Positions 11,908 to 20,344 of a stretch of 64,000 bases of DNA are shown here, piece after piece. Each line of letters begins with the position of its first letter. The first letter of the stretch is position 1. The DNA lies in contig NZ_FNSA01000003.1 in assembly GCF_900104775.1 (NCBI RefSeq), forward strand, positions 4,340,001 to 4,404,000, read 5' to 3'. The position numbers and the translations under genes were made by a program. The notes beneath the pieces were generated by a model. That model did not search any database and had not been told where the DNA came from. It worked only from the letters and a program-made list of their open reading frames with translations. The DNA comes from Tsukamurella tyrosinosolvens (GTDB lineage Bacteria > Actinomycetota > Actinomycetes > Mycobacteriales > Mycobacteriaceae).

Positions 11908-13057
11908 GATCATCACGTCCGTCGGCACGGTCGACGACCTGCACGAGTCCGCGATGCGGCGCACCGGGCTCAGCGACTTCGGCGACCCGTCGGACGGCTA
12001 CCGCGAGGCCCTGCAGGTCCTCCTCGACTCCTACCGTGAGGAGGCGGCGCTCACCGAACTCGGCTCGAAGCTCTCCCGGGTGTTCCTCCGCGGCGCGCTC
12101 TCGGCCCGGCTCATCAGCGAGGCGGCGTTCGCGGCGAACCCCGCGCACGCCGAGACCGCCATTGAGCGACCGATGTTCGTCACCGGCCTCCCCCGCTCGG
12201 GAACGACGGCGCTGCACCGCCTGCTCGACGCCGATCCCGGTAACCAGGGCCTGCAGATGTGGCTGGCGGAGGTGCCGCAGCCGCGGCCCCCGCGCGCGAC
12301 CTGGGCGGAGAACCCTGTGTACCGGCTCCTCGACGAGCAGTACGCGCAGCACCACACCGAGCACCCGGAATTCATGGGGCTGCACTACATGTCGGCCTCG
12401 GAGGTCGAGGAGTGCTGGCAGCTGCTGCGTCAGTCCGTCCACTCCGTCTCCTACGAGTGCCTCGCGCACGTCCCGTCGTACGCCGCGTGGTTGGCGGAGC
12501 AGGACTGGACGCCCGCGTACCGTCGGCACAAGCGCAACCTGCAGCTGATCGGCATGAACGATCCCGGCAAGCGGTGGGTGCTCAAGAATCCGAGCCACCT
12601 GTTCGCGCTCGAGGCCGTGCTCGAGGTGTACCCGGACGCCCTGATCGTGCAGTGCCACCGGCCGGCCGAGACGATCATCGCCTCCGTCTGCTCGCTCGCG
12701 CAGCACGCCACGGAGGGCTGGTCGACGGCGTTCACCGGCGCGACCATCGGCGCGGACCAGTTGGACACCTGGGCCCGCGGGCTCGCCGCCTTCGACCAGG
12801 CCCGCGCGCGGCACACCGCCGCGGGGCGCGGCGCCCAGTTCGTGGACGTGGACTACCGCGACCTCGTCGCCGACCCGCTCGGCACCGTCGGGAACATCTA
12901 CGGATCGTTCGGCCTGGAACTGACCGGCGATGCGCAACAGGCGATGTCGGCGATGCACGACGCCAGCCGATCCGGCGCCCGGCGCCCCAACCACTCCTAT
13001 GCACTGGAAGACTACGGGCTCACGGAGGATGCGGTTCGCGCGCGCTTCGCCCGCTGA
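11900..13057 (+). CDS. PAPS-dependent sulfotransferase family protein
   Basis: A 385-residue member of the bacterial sulfotransferase family (PF13469 type). The 5'-phosphosulfate loop is FVTGLPRSGTTALHRLLDAD (about 93-112), and the 3'-phosphate binding region is CHRPAETIIASV with the Arg/Ser pair. It should move sulfate from PAPS to a hydroxyl of a small or lipid substrate in the cytosol. The cysD/cysNC operon 4 kb away makes PAPS, and the promoters share a motif, so donor supply and use may be linked. Acceptor unknown. It ends the three-gene operon and is followed by a lipoprotein gene with its own -10. Confidence 0.85.
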   Translation: MSEIITSVGTVDDLHESAMRRTGLSDFGDPSDGYREALQVLLDSYREEAALTELGSKLSRVFLRGALSARLISEAAFAANPAHAETAIERPMFVTGLPRSGTTALHRLLDADPGNQGLQMWLAEVPQPRPPRATWAENPVYRLLDEQYAQHHTEHPEFMGLHYMSASEVEECWQLLRQSVHSVSYECLAHVPSYAAWLAEQDWTPAYRRHKRNLQLIGMNDPGKRWVLKNPSHLFALEAVLEVYPDALIVQCHRPAETIIASVCSLAQHATEGWSTAFTGATIGADQLDTWARGLAAFDQARARHTAAGRGAQFVDVDYRDLVADPLGTVGNIYGSFGLELTGDAQQAMSAMHDASRSGARRPNHSYALEDYGLTEDAVRARFAR

Positions 13058-13084
13058 GCGCCCGCCGGGCCTACCCTCGGGACC

Positions 13085-13624
13085 ATGGCGAATCGAGGAG
13101 GAATCCGGACCGCGACCACCGCGACCGTCGTAGCGGCCGCCCTCACCGCGACCGCCGCGTGCGGCCAGTCCGGAAACGGCGGGCACGAGAGTCCCCCGAG
13201 CAGCGCGTCCCCCGCGGTGGTGGCGCCACAATTGCGCGTGGTGACCTCCGCCGAACCCGTCGGATCCAGGGCGTGTCCCACCGCGACCCCGGCACCGTCG
13301 GCGACGGCGGAGCTCTGCGAGCGCACCGGCCCGATGCTCTACCGGCTCGAGCCGTCGGTGACGCACGCGCCCGCGACCGACGCGGGCGTCACGGAGCAAT
13401 CCGGGCAGTGGCTCGTCACGTTCCAGCTCGACGCCGCCGACAGCCGCGCGGTCGCCGAGACCACCGCCCGCAATGTGAACAAACAGCTGGCGATCGTGGT
13501 CGGGGCGCGCGTCGTGTCCGCGCCGGTGATCCGCAGCGGCATCGACGGCGGCCGGATCCAGCTGGCGGGCGGCTTCACCGAGCAGCAGGCCCGCGACCTC
13601 GCACAGCAGCTGAAGCCGTCCTGA
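13085..13624 (+). CDS. Lipoprotein with SecD P1-head-like domain
   Basis: A 179-residue secreted lipoprotein. The signal peptide ends with TATAACG, so Cys26 would be lipidated. A Ser/Pro-rich linker follows, and the C-terminal part (about 115-178) resembles the head of the SecD P1 domain: VTFQLDAADSRA, NKQLAIVVGARVVSAPVI, then GGRIQLAGGFTEQQARDLAQQL. SecD uses this subdomain at the outer face of the translocon, but here there are no transmembrane helices. A role in late secretion or cell-envelope protein handling is possible but unproven. TACCCT lies seven bases before the ATG, suggesting a leaderless mRNA. Confidence 0.65.
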   Translation: MANRGGIRTATTATVVAAALTATAACGQSGNGGHESPPSSASPAVVAPQLRVVTSAEPVGSRACPTATPAPSATAELCERTGPMLYRLEPSVTHAPATDAGVTEQSGQWLVTFQLDAADSRAVAETTARNVNKQLAIVVGARVVSAPVIRSGIDGGRIQLAGGFTEQQARDLAQQLKPS

Positions 13625-13662
13625 CCGCGGGCGGTCGGGACGGCTTCGACTGTGGGAGAGGG

Positions 13663-15009
13663 TCAGTGCGCGGCGGCCACCTTCGTATCCGGGCCGGCGG
13701 GTCCCTCGGCGCCGTGGTCGTCGACCATCGTCGCCTCGTCGAACGGGTCCTGCTTGTCGAGCACGCGCTGGGTCTGCGCCAGGTCGACCGTGGAGGTCCA
13801 CTTGCCGATGAGGAGCGTGGCGATCGCGTTGCCGGAGAAGTTGGTGAGCGCGCGAGCCTCCGACATGAACCGGTCGATGCCGACGATCACGCTGACGCCG
13901 CCGAGCAGCTCGGGGCGGTGGCTCTGCAGGCCGCCCGCCAGGGTCGCCAAGCCGGCGCCGGTGACGCCCGCAGCGCCCTTCGACGCGATCATCATGAACA
14001 GCAGCAGCGAGAACTGCTCCGCGTAGCTCAGCGGCGAGCCCATCGCGTCGGCGATGAACAGCGAGGCCATGGTCAGGTAGATCGCGGTGCCGTCGAGGTT
14101 GAAGGAGTAGCCGGTGGGCACCACGATGCCGACCGTCGTCTTCTCCACGCCGGCGTGCTCCATCTTGGCGATGAGCCGCGGCAGGGCCGACTCGCTCGAG
14201 GACGTCGCGACGATGAGCAGGTACTCGCGGCCGAGGTACCGCGCGAGCTTGAACACCGACAGGCCCGTGACGAAGCGCAGCAGCGTGCCGAGCACGACGA
14301 AGACGAACAGCGCACAGGTGATGTAGAAGGCGAGCATCAGCCAGCCGAGCTGGATGACGGCGTCGAAGCCCGTCGCCCCGACCACTGCCGCCATCGCGCC
14401 GAAGGCGCCCACAGGGGCCAGCCAGAGCACCATCACCAGCACGCGGAAGACCAGCTTCTGCAGCACGCCGATCGCGCGCACCACCGGCTCACCCGCGGGG
14501 CCCATGGCCTGCAACGCGAAGCCCACGAGCAGGGCGACGAACAGCGCCTGGAGCACGCTGCCCGCGGTGAGCGCCGAGAACAGCGTCTCCGGGACGATGC
14601 CCTGGATGAAGCCCCAGGTTCCGCCCGCGGCGTGCGCCTGGTCCGCGTACTTCGCGCCGACGGTCGGGTCGGCGTGGATGCCGAGCCCGGTGCCGGGCTT
14701 GAGCAGGTTGCCCACCACGATGCCGATCCCGAGCGCGAAGGTCGACATGCCGATGAAGTAGCCGAGCGCCAGGCCGCCGATCTTGCCGACGCTGGCCGCG
14801 GCCCGCACCGAGCCGATGCCGAGCACGATGGTGCAGAAGATCACCGGGCTGATCATCATCTTGATCAGGCTGACGAACAGGTCGCCGAGGGGTTTGAGCC
14901 CCTTGCCGAACTCGGGGGCCACCAGGCCCACGATCACGCCGGCCACCACGGCGATGATCACCGCGATGTAGAGCCAGTGCGTCCTGTCGCGTTTTCCTTG
15001 AGCCGCCAC
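13663..15009 (-). CDS. dctA: C4-dicarboxylate transporter DctA
   Basis: A 448-residue sodium/proton:dicarboxylate symporter for succinate, fumarate and malate. Family motifs include SSSESALPRLIAKMEHAGV (the serine-rich hairpin), GYSFNLDGTAIYLTMA (the NxxDGT-type substrate and cation site) and GIDRFMSEARALTNFSGNAIAT. About eight membrane helices plus two re-entrant loops are expected. The start is a GTG at 15009 with AAGGAGGA four to five bases upstream. It is divergent from a CitA/DcuS-type sensor kinase, its likely regulator, with a CRP-like site in the shared promoter region. Confidence 0.95.
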   Translation of the reverse strand: MAAQGKRDRTHWLYIAVIIAVVAGVIVGLVAPEFGKGLKPLGDLFVSLIKMMISPVIFCTIVLGIGSVRAAASVGKIGGLALGYFIGMSTFALGIGIVVGNLLKPGTGLGIHADPTVGAKYADQAHAAGGTWGFIQGIVPETLFSALTAGSVLQALFVALLVGFALQAMGPAGEPVVRAIGVLQKLVFRVLVMVLWLAPVGAFGAMAAVVGATGFDAVIQLGWLMLAFYITCALFVFVVLGTLLRFVTGLSVFKLARYLGREYLLIVATSSSESALPRLIAKMEHAGVEKTTVGIVVPTGYSFNLDGTAIYLTMASLFIADAMGSPLSYAEQFSLLLFMMIASKGAAGVTGAGLATLAGGLQSHRPELLGGVSVIVGIDRFMSEARALTNFSGNAIATLLIGKWTSTVDLAQTQRVLDKQDPFDEATMVDDHGAEGPAGPDTKVAAAH

Positions 15010-15062
15010 GGCGTCCTCCTTGATCGATGGGCTGAAAGAGCCTGGATAGATCTTGCGAGAAC

Positions 15063-15078
15063 TGTGACCTGCGGCACA
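15063..15078. promoter_or_regulatory. CRP-like site between dctA and its sensor kinase
   Basis: TGTGACCTGCGGCACA fits the actinobacterial/E. coli CRP consensus TGTGA-N6-TCACA with one mismatch. It lies 54 bases upstream of the dctA GTG and 31 bases upstream of the kinase GTG. Catabolite control of dicarboxylate uptake would be normal. Confidence 0.4.
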
Positions 15079-15108
15079 GCTTGTGTTCATTGTGTAAACG
15101 TCGTACCT

Positions 15109-16662
15109 GTGAGGAACAGAGCACGCAGCGTCGCCGCCCAGTCGTTCCTGGCCCAGGTGGCGATCCTGCTGACCATCGCCGTGGGCGCGTCGTGGCTGGT
15201 CGTGACCCAGGCGCGGGACGACGGTGACCGTACCGCCCGGGCGCAGACGCGGGCCGCCGCGGTAGCGCTGGCCGCGTCCCCGTCGACGGTGGCGGCGCTC
15301 GCCGCCCCGGACGGGCCGGCGGTGATGCAGCCCGTCGCGGAGCGGGTCGGGGCACTGGGCGGCCTCGACTTCGTCGTGGTCATGCGCCCCGACCGCACCC
15401 GCCTGAGCCACGCCGACCCCGCGCTCATCGGCGGCAAGTTCACCGGCAGCATCGACCGAGCGCTCGCGGGCGAGACGTTCACGGAGACCTACGCGGGCAG
15501 CCTCGGCCCGTCGATCCGCACCGTCACGCCCGTGCACGACGCCTCCGGCACCCTCGTCGGGCTGGTCTCCGCGGGCGTGACCCGCGCCCGGCTCGGCGAC
15601 CAGGTGCGCGACGCGCTGCCCCGGATCCTCGCCGTCGTCGCAGCGGCGCTGCTCCTGCTGGTCGCGCTCTCGGCCCTCGCGCAGCGGCGGCTGCGCCGCC
15701 AGACCCTCGGGCTCTCCGCGCACGACCTGCGTGGCCTCTACGAGCACCACGACGCGGTGCTGCACACCCTCTCCGAGGGCCTCATCGTCTTCGACGCGGA
15801 CGCGCCCGACGGTCCCGCCCGGGTGGTCAACGACGAGGCACGACGGCTCCTGGAGCTGCCGGACGGCGACGTCGGGCAGAACGACCTGCCGCCCTCGCTG
15901 CGCGGCGCCGCCGACCTGGAGGACGAGCTGCACGTGACCGGCAACCGGGTGCTCCTGGTGAACCGCCGCCCCGTCACCGGCCCGACCGGCCCGATCGGCA
16001 CCGTCCTCACCGTCCGCGACCGCACCGAGCTGCAGACGGTTCTCGGCGAGCTCGATACCGCCCGGTCCCTCGCCGACGCCCTGAGCGCGCAGGCGCACGA
16101 GCACGCCAACCGGCTGCACTCCGTGGTCACGATGATCGAGCTCGGCGAGGACGCCGCGGCGGCGGACCTGGCGGTCGCCGACCGGTCCGCCTCGCAGCAG
16201 CTCATCGACCGGCTCGCCGGGGACCCCGCGCCGTCCGCCGTCGCGCTGCTCGTGGCGAAGACCGCCGCGGCGTCCGCGCTCGACGTCGAGCTGACCGTCG
16301 CGGAGGGCACGGACCTCGCCCGCGCCCCGCTCCCCGACGTCCAGCTGCTGACGCTCCTGGGCAACCTGGTGGACAACGCGATCGACGCCGCGGGGCCGGG
16401 CGGCTGGGTGGAGCTCTCGGCGTCGAGCCCCGGCGGGGTGTGGGAGCTGCGCGTGGCCGACAGCGGCCCCGGCATGTCCGCCGACGAGTTCGGCCGTGCC
16501 CGCACGCGCGGCTATTCGACGAAGGACCGCAGCGGTCGCCTGCACGGCGGCGGGCTCGGTCTTGCGCTGGTCGATCAGGTGGTGCGGCAGGCGGGTGGCA
16601 CCATCGAGGCGGAGCGCGCGCCGTCGACGGTGACGGTGCGCCTGCCGGAAGGAGAGCGATGA
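15109..16662 (+). CDS. CitA/DcuS-family sensor histidine kinase
   Basis: A 517-residue membrane kinase. Helix 1 (about 12-32) and helix 2 (ILAVVAAALLLLVALSAL, about 168-185) flank an extracytoplasmic PAS-like sensor containing FVVVMRPDRTRLSHADP, typical of citrate/dicarboxylate sensors. A cytosolic PAS-like region follows, then an H-box EHANRLHSVVTMIELG (phospho-His in HEHAN) and the ATPase motifs NLVDNAIDAA, DSGPGM and GGGLGLALV. The GTG start at 15109 is the only plausible one downstream of the dctA promoter. Its stop overlaps the regulator start (ATGA). It probably senses C4-dicarboxylates and controls dctA. Confidence 0.9.
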   Translation: MRNRARSVAAQSFLAQVAILLTIAVGASWLVVTQARDDGDRTARAQTRAAAVALAASPSTVAALAAPDGPAVMQPVAERVGALGGLDFVVVMRPDRTRLSHADPALIGGKFTGSIDRALAGETFTETYAGSLGPSIRTVTPVHDASGTLVGLVSAGVTRARLGDQVRDALPRILAVVAAALLLLVALSALAQRRLRRQTLGLSAHDLRGLYEHHDAVLHTLSEGLIVFDADAPDGPARVVNDEARRLLELPDGDVGQNDLPPSLRGAADLEDELHVTGNRVLLVNRRPVTGPTGPIGTVLTVRDRTELQTVLGELDTARSLADALSAQAHEHANRLHSVVTMIELGEDAAAADLAVADRSASQQLIDRLAGDPAPSAVALLVAKTAAASALDVELTVAEGTDLARAPLPDVQLLTLLGNLVDNAIDAAGPGGWVELSASSPGGVWELRVADSGPGMSADEFGRARTRGYSTKDRSGRLHGGGLGLALVDQVVRQAGGTIEAERAPSTVTVRLPEGER

Positions 16663-17345
16663 CGATCCGGGTGCTGGTGGTCGACGACGAACCGCAGATC
16701 GCCCGCGCGCACGCCGAATACGTCCGGCGCATGGACGGTTTCGAGGTCGCCGGGGTCGCCGGAACGGCCGCCGCCGCGCTCGGTGAGGTCCGACGGTCCG
16801 CCGTCGCGGGCCCGCCCGTCGACCTGGTGCTCGCGGACGTGGGCTTGCCGGACCGCAGCGGGCTCGACCTCGCCGCGGACCTCGCCGCCGTCCGCCCGCG
16901 GCCCGACGTCATGGTGATCACCTCGGCCCGCGACATGGAGACGGTCCGCGGCGCGATGGCGAGCGGCGCGATCCTCTACCTCATCAAGCCCTTCACCTTC
17001 GCCGCCTTCGCGGACCGGCTGCGCCGCTACCTCTCCTTCCGCGACGCGCTGGGCGGCGGCGACGTCGGCCAGCGGGAGGTGGACGCCGCGTTCGCCGCGC
17101 TGCGCGAGGCCCCCGCCGAGACGACGGCCCCGAAGGGGCTGGCACCGTCGACCCTGGAGGCCGTCACCGGCGCGCTGCGGCACGCCGACGGGCCCCTCGG
17201 TGCCGCCGACGTCGCCGCCCGGACGGGGATGTCGCGGGTGACCGCCTGGCGCTACCTCGAGCGCCTCGCGGACGACCGGCTGTGCGAGCGGGTCACCGAG
17301 TACGGCGGCCGTGGACGCCCGGAGGTGCGCTACCGCTGGTTGTGA
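16659..17345 (+). CDS. CitB/DcuR-family response regulator
   Basis: A 228-residue two-component regulator. The receiver domain has the acidic pair DDE (9-11), phospho-acceptor Asp60 in VLADVGLPDRSG, the Thr/Ser switch in VITSA and Lys in YLIKPF. The C-terminal part carries a winged-helix region (DVAARTGMSRVTAWRYLERL) and ends GRGRPEVRYRWL, the usual end of the CitB family. Its ATG overlaps the kinase stop. It probably activates dctA across the divergent promoter. Confidence 0.9.
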   Translation: MTIRVLVVDDEPQIARAHAEYVRRMDGFEVAGVAGTAAAALGEVRRSAVAGPPVDLVLADVGLPDRSGLDLAADLAAVRPRPDVMVITSARDMETVRGAMASGAILYLIKPFTFAAFADRLRRYLSFRDALGGGDVGQREVDAAFAALREAPAETTAPKGLAPSTLEAVTGALRHADGPLGAADVAARTGMSRVTAWRYLERLADDRLCERVTEYGGRGRPEVRYRWL

Positions 17346-17349
17346 CGGC

Positions 17350-19227
17350 CTAGCCGGAGATGCCCTTGGCCGCCGACGAATCGCGCGTGGTCAGGTAGTC
17401 CTGGTGGAGCATCCGGCGGGTGATGCGCGGGGTGAAGGTCCGGCCCAGTGCGCCGACGACGCCGAGCGGCGTGTTCACCCGGGTGGGCCGGTCGCGCATC
17501 GCCTTGATGATGATCCGGGCGGCCTTCTCGGGGCTGATCACATGCGCGTCGTCGTAGGCCTCGGTCGGCGCGATCATCTCCGTGCGGACCAGCGGCATGT
17601 GGACGTTGGTGAAGGTGATGTGGTCCGACAGGGTCTCGGTCGCGGCGATGTCGGTGAACGCGTCGAGCGCCGCCTTGCTCGCGACGTACGCCGCGAACCG
17701 CGGTCCGCGGGCGAGCACGCCGATGCTCGAGATGTTCACCACGTGCCCGAATCCCCGCTCCCGCATGTGCGGCAGGAGGGCGAGGATCATGCGGACGGCG
17801 CCGAAGTAGTTGACGTCCATGGTGCGCTCGAAGTCGTGCATCCGGCCGGTGGAGGCCTTCACCGAGCGACGGATCGACCGGCCCGCGTTGTTGATGAGGT
17901 AGTCGACGTGACCGTGATCGTTGAGGATCCGCGCCACGGTCGCGTCGACGACGTCACCGTCGGTCACGTCGCACACGTAGGCGGACGCCTCGCCGCCGGT
18001 CGCCCGCACCTGCTCAGCGGTGGCCTCCAGCTCGGCAGCGTTGCGCGCCAGCAGGATCACGCGCGCCCCGCGCTCGCCGAGTTCGATCGCCGTCTGGCGG
18101 CCGATGCCCGACGAGGCGCCGGTGATGACGACGTGCCGGCCGGCGATCGGGTCGCGCCGGCGGAGCCGTGCCGGATCGAGCTGCTCGCGCCAGTAGCCGA
18201 ACAGCCGGGGCCCGTACTCCCTGAGCGGAGGCACCTCGATCCCGGTGCCCTCCAGCGCCCGTTGCGTCGGCTCGGAGGTGTAGGTGGCGGTGAAGCCGAG
18301 GTTCTCGAAGGCCTTCGGCGGGATGCCGGCCTGCTTGAGGAACGTGTCCCGCACGACGCCGACCTTGCCCGTCCCGCTGACCCGGAGGGCGGGGTCAACC
18401 ACGCGGCGCGGCACCCGGCCCACCGCGCGGGGCGCCCCGGCGGGTTGGGCGATGGCCCGGTAGAGGTCCAGGACGCTCTGCGGCTCCGGATTCACCAGGT
18501 GGTAGGTCCGCCCGGTTCCCTCCGGGCGCAGCATGAGTTCGACCAGGGCCTCGGCGACGTAATCGACCGGCACCACATTGGTATCGCCGGTGTCCGGCAG
18601 CACCATCGGGACCATCGACGGCACGCGTCGCAGCGCGTCGAAGGCGGGGAAGAAGTAGTAGGGGCCGTCGACCTTGTCCATCTCGCCGGTGCGCGAGTCG
18701 CCCACCACGATGGCCGGCCGGTAGACGCGCCAGCGCAGGCCATCGGCCTCACGGACCAGCTTCTCGGACTCGAACTTCGTCCGGTGGTACGGCGACGGGA
18801 ACCTCTGCCCGAGGTCGAAGTCGTTCTCTCCGAACGTCCCTCGGTAGTCGCCGGCGACCGCGACGGAGGAGACGTGGTGCAGCTCGGCGCCGGCGCGACG
18901 CGCCAGCTCGATCACGGCGCGGGTCCCCTCGACGTTCACCCGGTCGTTCGCCGCGTCGCCCGCAGCCATGTCGTAGACCGCGCCGAGGTGCAGGACCGCG
19001 TCGATCCCCGCGGGCTCGGCCTCGATCCCGAGGCCGGGGGCGCCGAGATCGCCGGGCAGGATCCGGACGCGGTCCTCGCCCCAGCGGGCGCGCCACGCGT
19101 CGAGCTTCCACGCCGACGACGGTCGCACCAGCAGGTGGACCACCGCCTCGGGATCCCGTTCCAGCAGCAGGGGGACGATCCGGCGGCCCAGGAAACCGGT
19201 GGCGCCGGTGATCAGGTAGGTACTCAT
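17350..19227 (-). CDS. Acr1-like fatty acyl-CoA/ACP reductase (two fused SDR domains)
   Basis: A 625-residue fusion. Residues 1-370 are an extended SDR (TGATGFLGRRIVPLLLERDP cofactor loop; YHRTKFESEKLV with the catalytic Tyr/Lys). Residues about 375-625 are a classical SDR (ITGASSGIGRQTA; NNAGRS; Ser/Tyr/Lys in NISSIG and YVASKAALDAF). This layout is that of mycobacterial/Acinetobacter Acr1 enzymes that reduce long-chain acyl thioesters to aldehydes for wax or alcohol formation. ATG at 19227 with a GAGGAG upstream. A 36-bp palindrome lies 30 bases upstream. It converges with the citrate-type regulator four bases away. Confidence 0.85.
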   Translation of the reverse strand: MSTYLITGATGFLGRRIVPLLLERDPEAVVHLLVRPSSAWKLDAWRARWGEDRVRILPGDLGAPGLGIEAEPAGIDAVLHLGAVYDMAAGDAANDRVNVEGTRAVIELARRAGAELHHVSSVAVAGDYRGTFGENDFDLGQRFPSPYHRTKFESEKLVREADGLRWRVYRPAIVVGDSRTGEMDKVDGPYYFFPAFDALRRVPSMVPMVLPDTGDTNVVPVDYVAEALVELMLRPEGTGRTYHLVNPEPQSVLDLYRAIAQPAGAPRAVGRVPRRVVDPALRVSGTGKVGVVRDTFLKQAGIPPKAFENLGFTATYTSEPTQRALEGTGIEVPPLREYGPRLFGYWREQLDPARLRRRDPIAGRHVVITGASSGIGRQTAIELGERGARVILLARNAAELEATAEQVRATGGEASAYVCDVTDGDVVDATVARILNDHGHVDYLINNAGRSIRRSVKASTGRMHDFERTMDVNYFGAVRMILALLPHMRERGFGHVVNISSIGVLARGPRFAAYVASKAALDAFTDIAATETLSDHITFTNVHMPLVRTEMIAPTEAYDDAHVISPEKAARIIIKAMRDRPTRVNTPLGVVGALGRTFTPRITRRMLHQDYLTTRDSSAAKGISG

Positions 19228-19256
19228 GTGTGCGACTCCTCGGGGAGGCTCTCAGC

Positions 19257-19292
19257 AACTGACTTTGAAGTAACCTTACTCCAAAGTCAGTT
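19257..19292. promoter_or_regulatory. 36-bp near-perfect palindrome upstream of the acyl reductase
   Basis: Outer arms AACTGACTTTG and CAAAGTCAGTT are perfect over 11 bases. An inner pair AGTAA/TTACT continues the symmetry, so 32 of 36 positions agree with the reverse complement. It lies 30 bases before the reductase ATG and just after the preceding racemase-like gene. Size and nested symmetry suit a TetR-like operator; no regulator gene is adjacent. Confidence 0.55.
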
Positions 19293-19306
19293 CCGCGCCA
19301 GCCCCG

Positions 19307-20344
19307 TCACTCCACTGTGAGCAGGTTCTCCAAGTCGGAGGCGTCCACGAGCGGATCCTCCAGGTCGACCACCAATCGCGAGTGCGCGATCAGCCGCGCA
19401 CGGCCCGTGATGGCCGAGTGCAGCGCCGAGTACTCGCCCACCCGACCCGCGGACCGGACGGTGCCGACGAACCGGTTGCCCCGCGGGGAGATCGTCTCCA
19501 GCGACTGCCCCTCGGCGATCTGGCCCCGCCGGTGCATCAGCGCGAGGCGGGCCGAGGTACCGGTTCCGGTCGGGCTGCGGCACAACACGCCGGGGTGGAC
19601 GTACGTCGCCGACGGCGACTCGTAACGGCCGTCGCCGATCGGCCGGACCTCCCCGGTGAAGTGCGCGAACGACAACGGCCCTACGTCACCGAGATCGGGG
19701 TGCTCCTGCAGCAGGTCCGGTCGCGCCGCCCGTACGAACGCATCGCCGAACGCGGTCAGGGCGATCTGTTCGTCGGAGGCGAGGGTGAAGTCGTGGGCAC
19801 TCGCGTCGATGACGGCGTAATACGCGCCGCTCCACACCAGGTCGAATCCGACGCTGCCGTAGTACGGCACGTCGACGGCGAGCCCCTCCCGCGCGACGTA
19901 CGCGGGTTCCCCCTGAGTGGTGATCGATTCCACGCGACCGCCCCTGACCTCGGCCTCGATCCGGGCGAGGCCGGCGGGCGATTCCAGCACCACGTTCTGC
20001 GTGCCCTCCCGCATCGGGATGGCACCGCTCTGCAGCAGCGCCGTCGCCGTGCAGATCGTGTTGGAACCCGAGTACATCGGGTACCCCATGGCCTCCATGA
20101 TGATGTAGCCCGCCTGGGCCTCGGGGCGCCCCGGCTCGACGATGAGGTCCACCGACATCGCGGGGTCGCCGTAGGGCTCCGAGAGCAGCAGGCGCCGCAG
20201 CCCGTCGCCCTCGGCCTGCAGGTACCGGGCCTTCTCGCGCACCGTCGCTCCCGGGATCGGCCCGATGCCCGCGACGACGATCCGACTGACGTCGCCGCCC
20301 GACTGCGTGTCGATCAGCTCGAGCGAGCACTCACGCCGCAGCAT
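19307..20344 (-). CDS. Proline-racemase-fold protein with Ser/Thr at the catalytic positions
   Basis: A 345-residue protein of the proline racemase / hydroxyproline epimerase / trans-3-hydroxyproline dehydratase superfamily. In racemases and epimerases two cysteines act as acid/base, in MCGH-type and SPCGTGTS-type motifs. Here the first motif reads MYSGSNT (Ser92) and the second CRSPTGTGTSARLA (Thr259). Thr at the second site occurs in trans-3-hydroxyproline dehydratases, which keep the first Cys; Ser plus Thr is unusual. The activity cannot be assigned, and dehydration seems more likely than racemisation. Its start overlaps the MDR gene by 14 bases, so the two are co-translated. Confidence 0.75.
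   Translation of the reverse strand: MLRRECSLELIDTQSGGDVSRIVVAGIGPIPGATVREKARYLQAEGDGLRRLLLSEPYGDPAMSVDLIVEPGRPEAQAGYIIMEAMGYPMYSGSNTICTATALLQSGAIPMREGTQNVVLESPAGLARIEAEVRGGRVESITTQGEPAYVAREGLAVDVPYYGSVGFDLVWSGAYYAVIDASAHDFTLASDEQIALTAFGDAFVRAARPDLLQEHPDLGDVGPLSFAHFTGEVRPIGDGRYESPSATYVHPGVLCRSPTGTGTSARLALMHRRGQIAEGQSLETISPRGNRFVGTVRSAGRVGEYSALHSAITGRARLIAHSRLVVDLEDPLVDASDLENLLTVE

Noticed and set aside
12259-16662. Very long rightward frame (over 1400 codons) spanning several genes
   Set aside because: Only its last third, the sensor kinase from 15109, has protein-like sequence. The rest lies antisense or out of frame to the sulfotransferase, lipoprotein and dctA genes.
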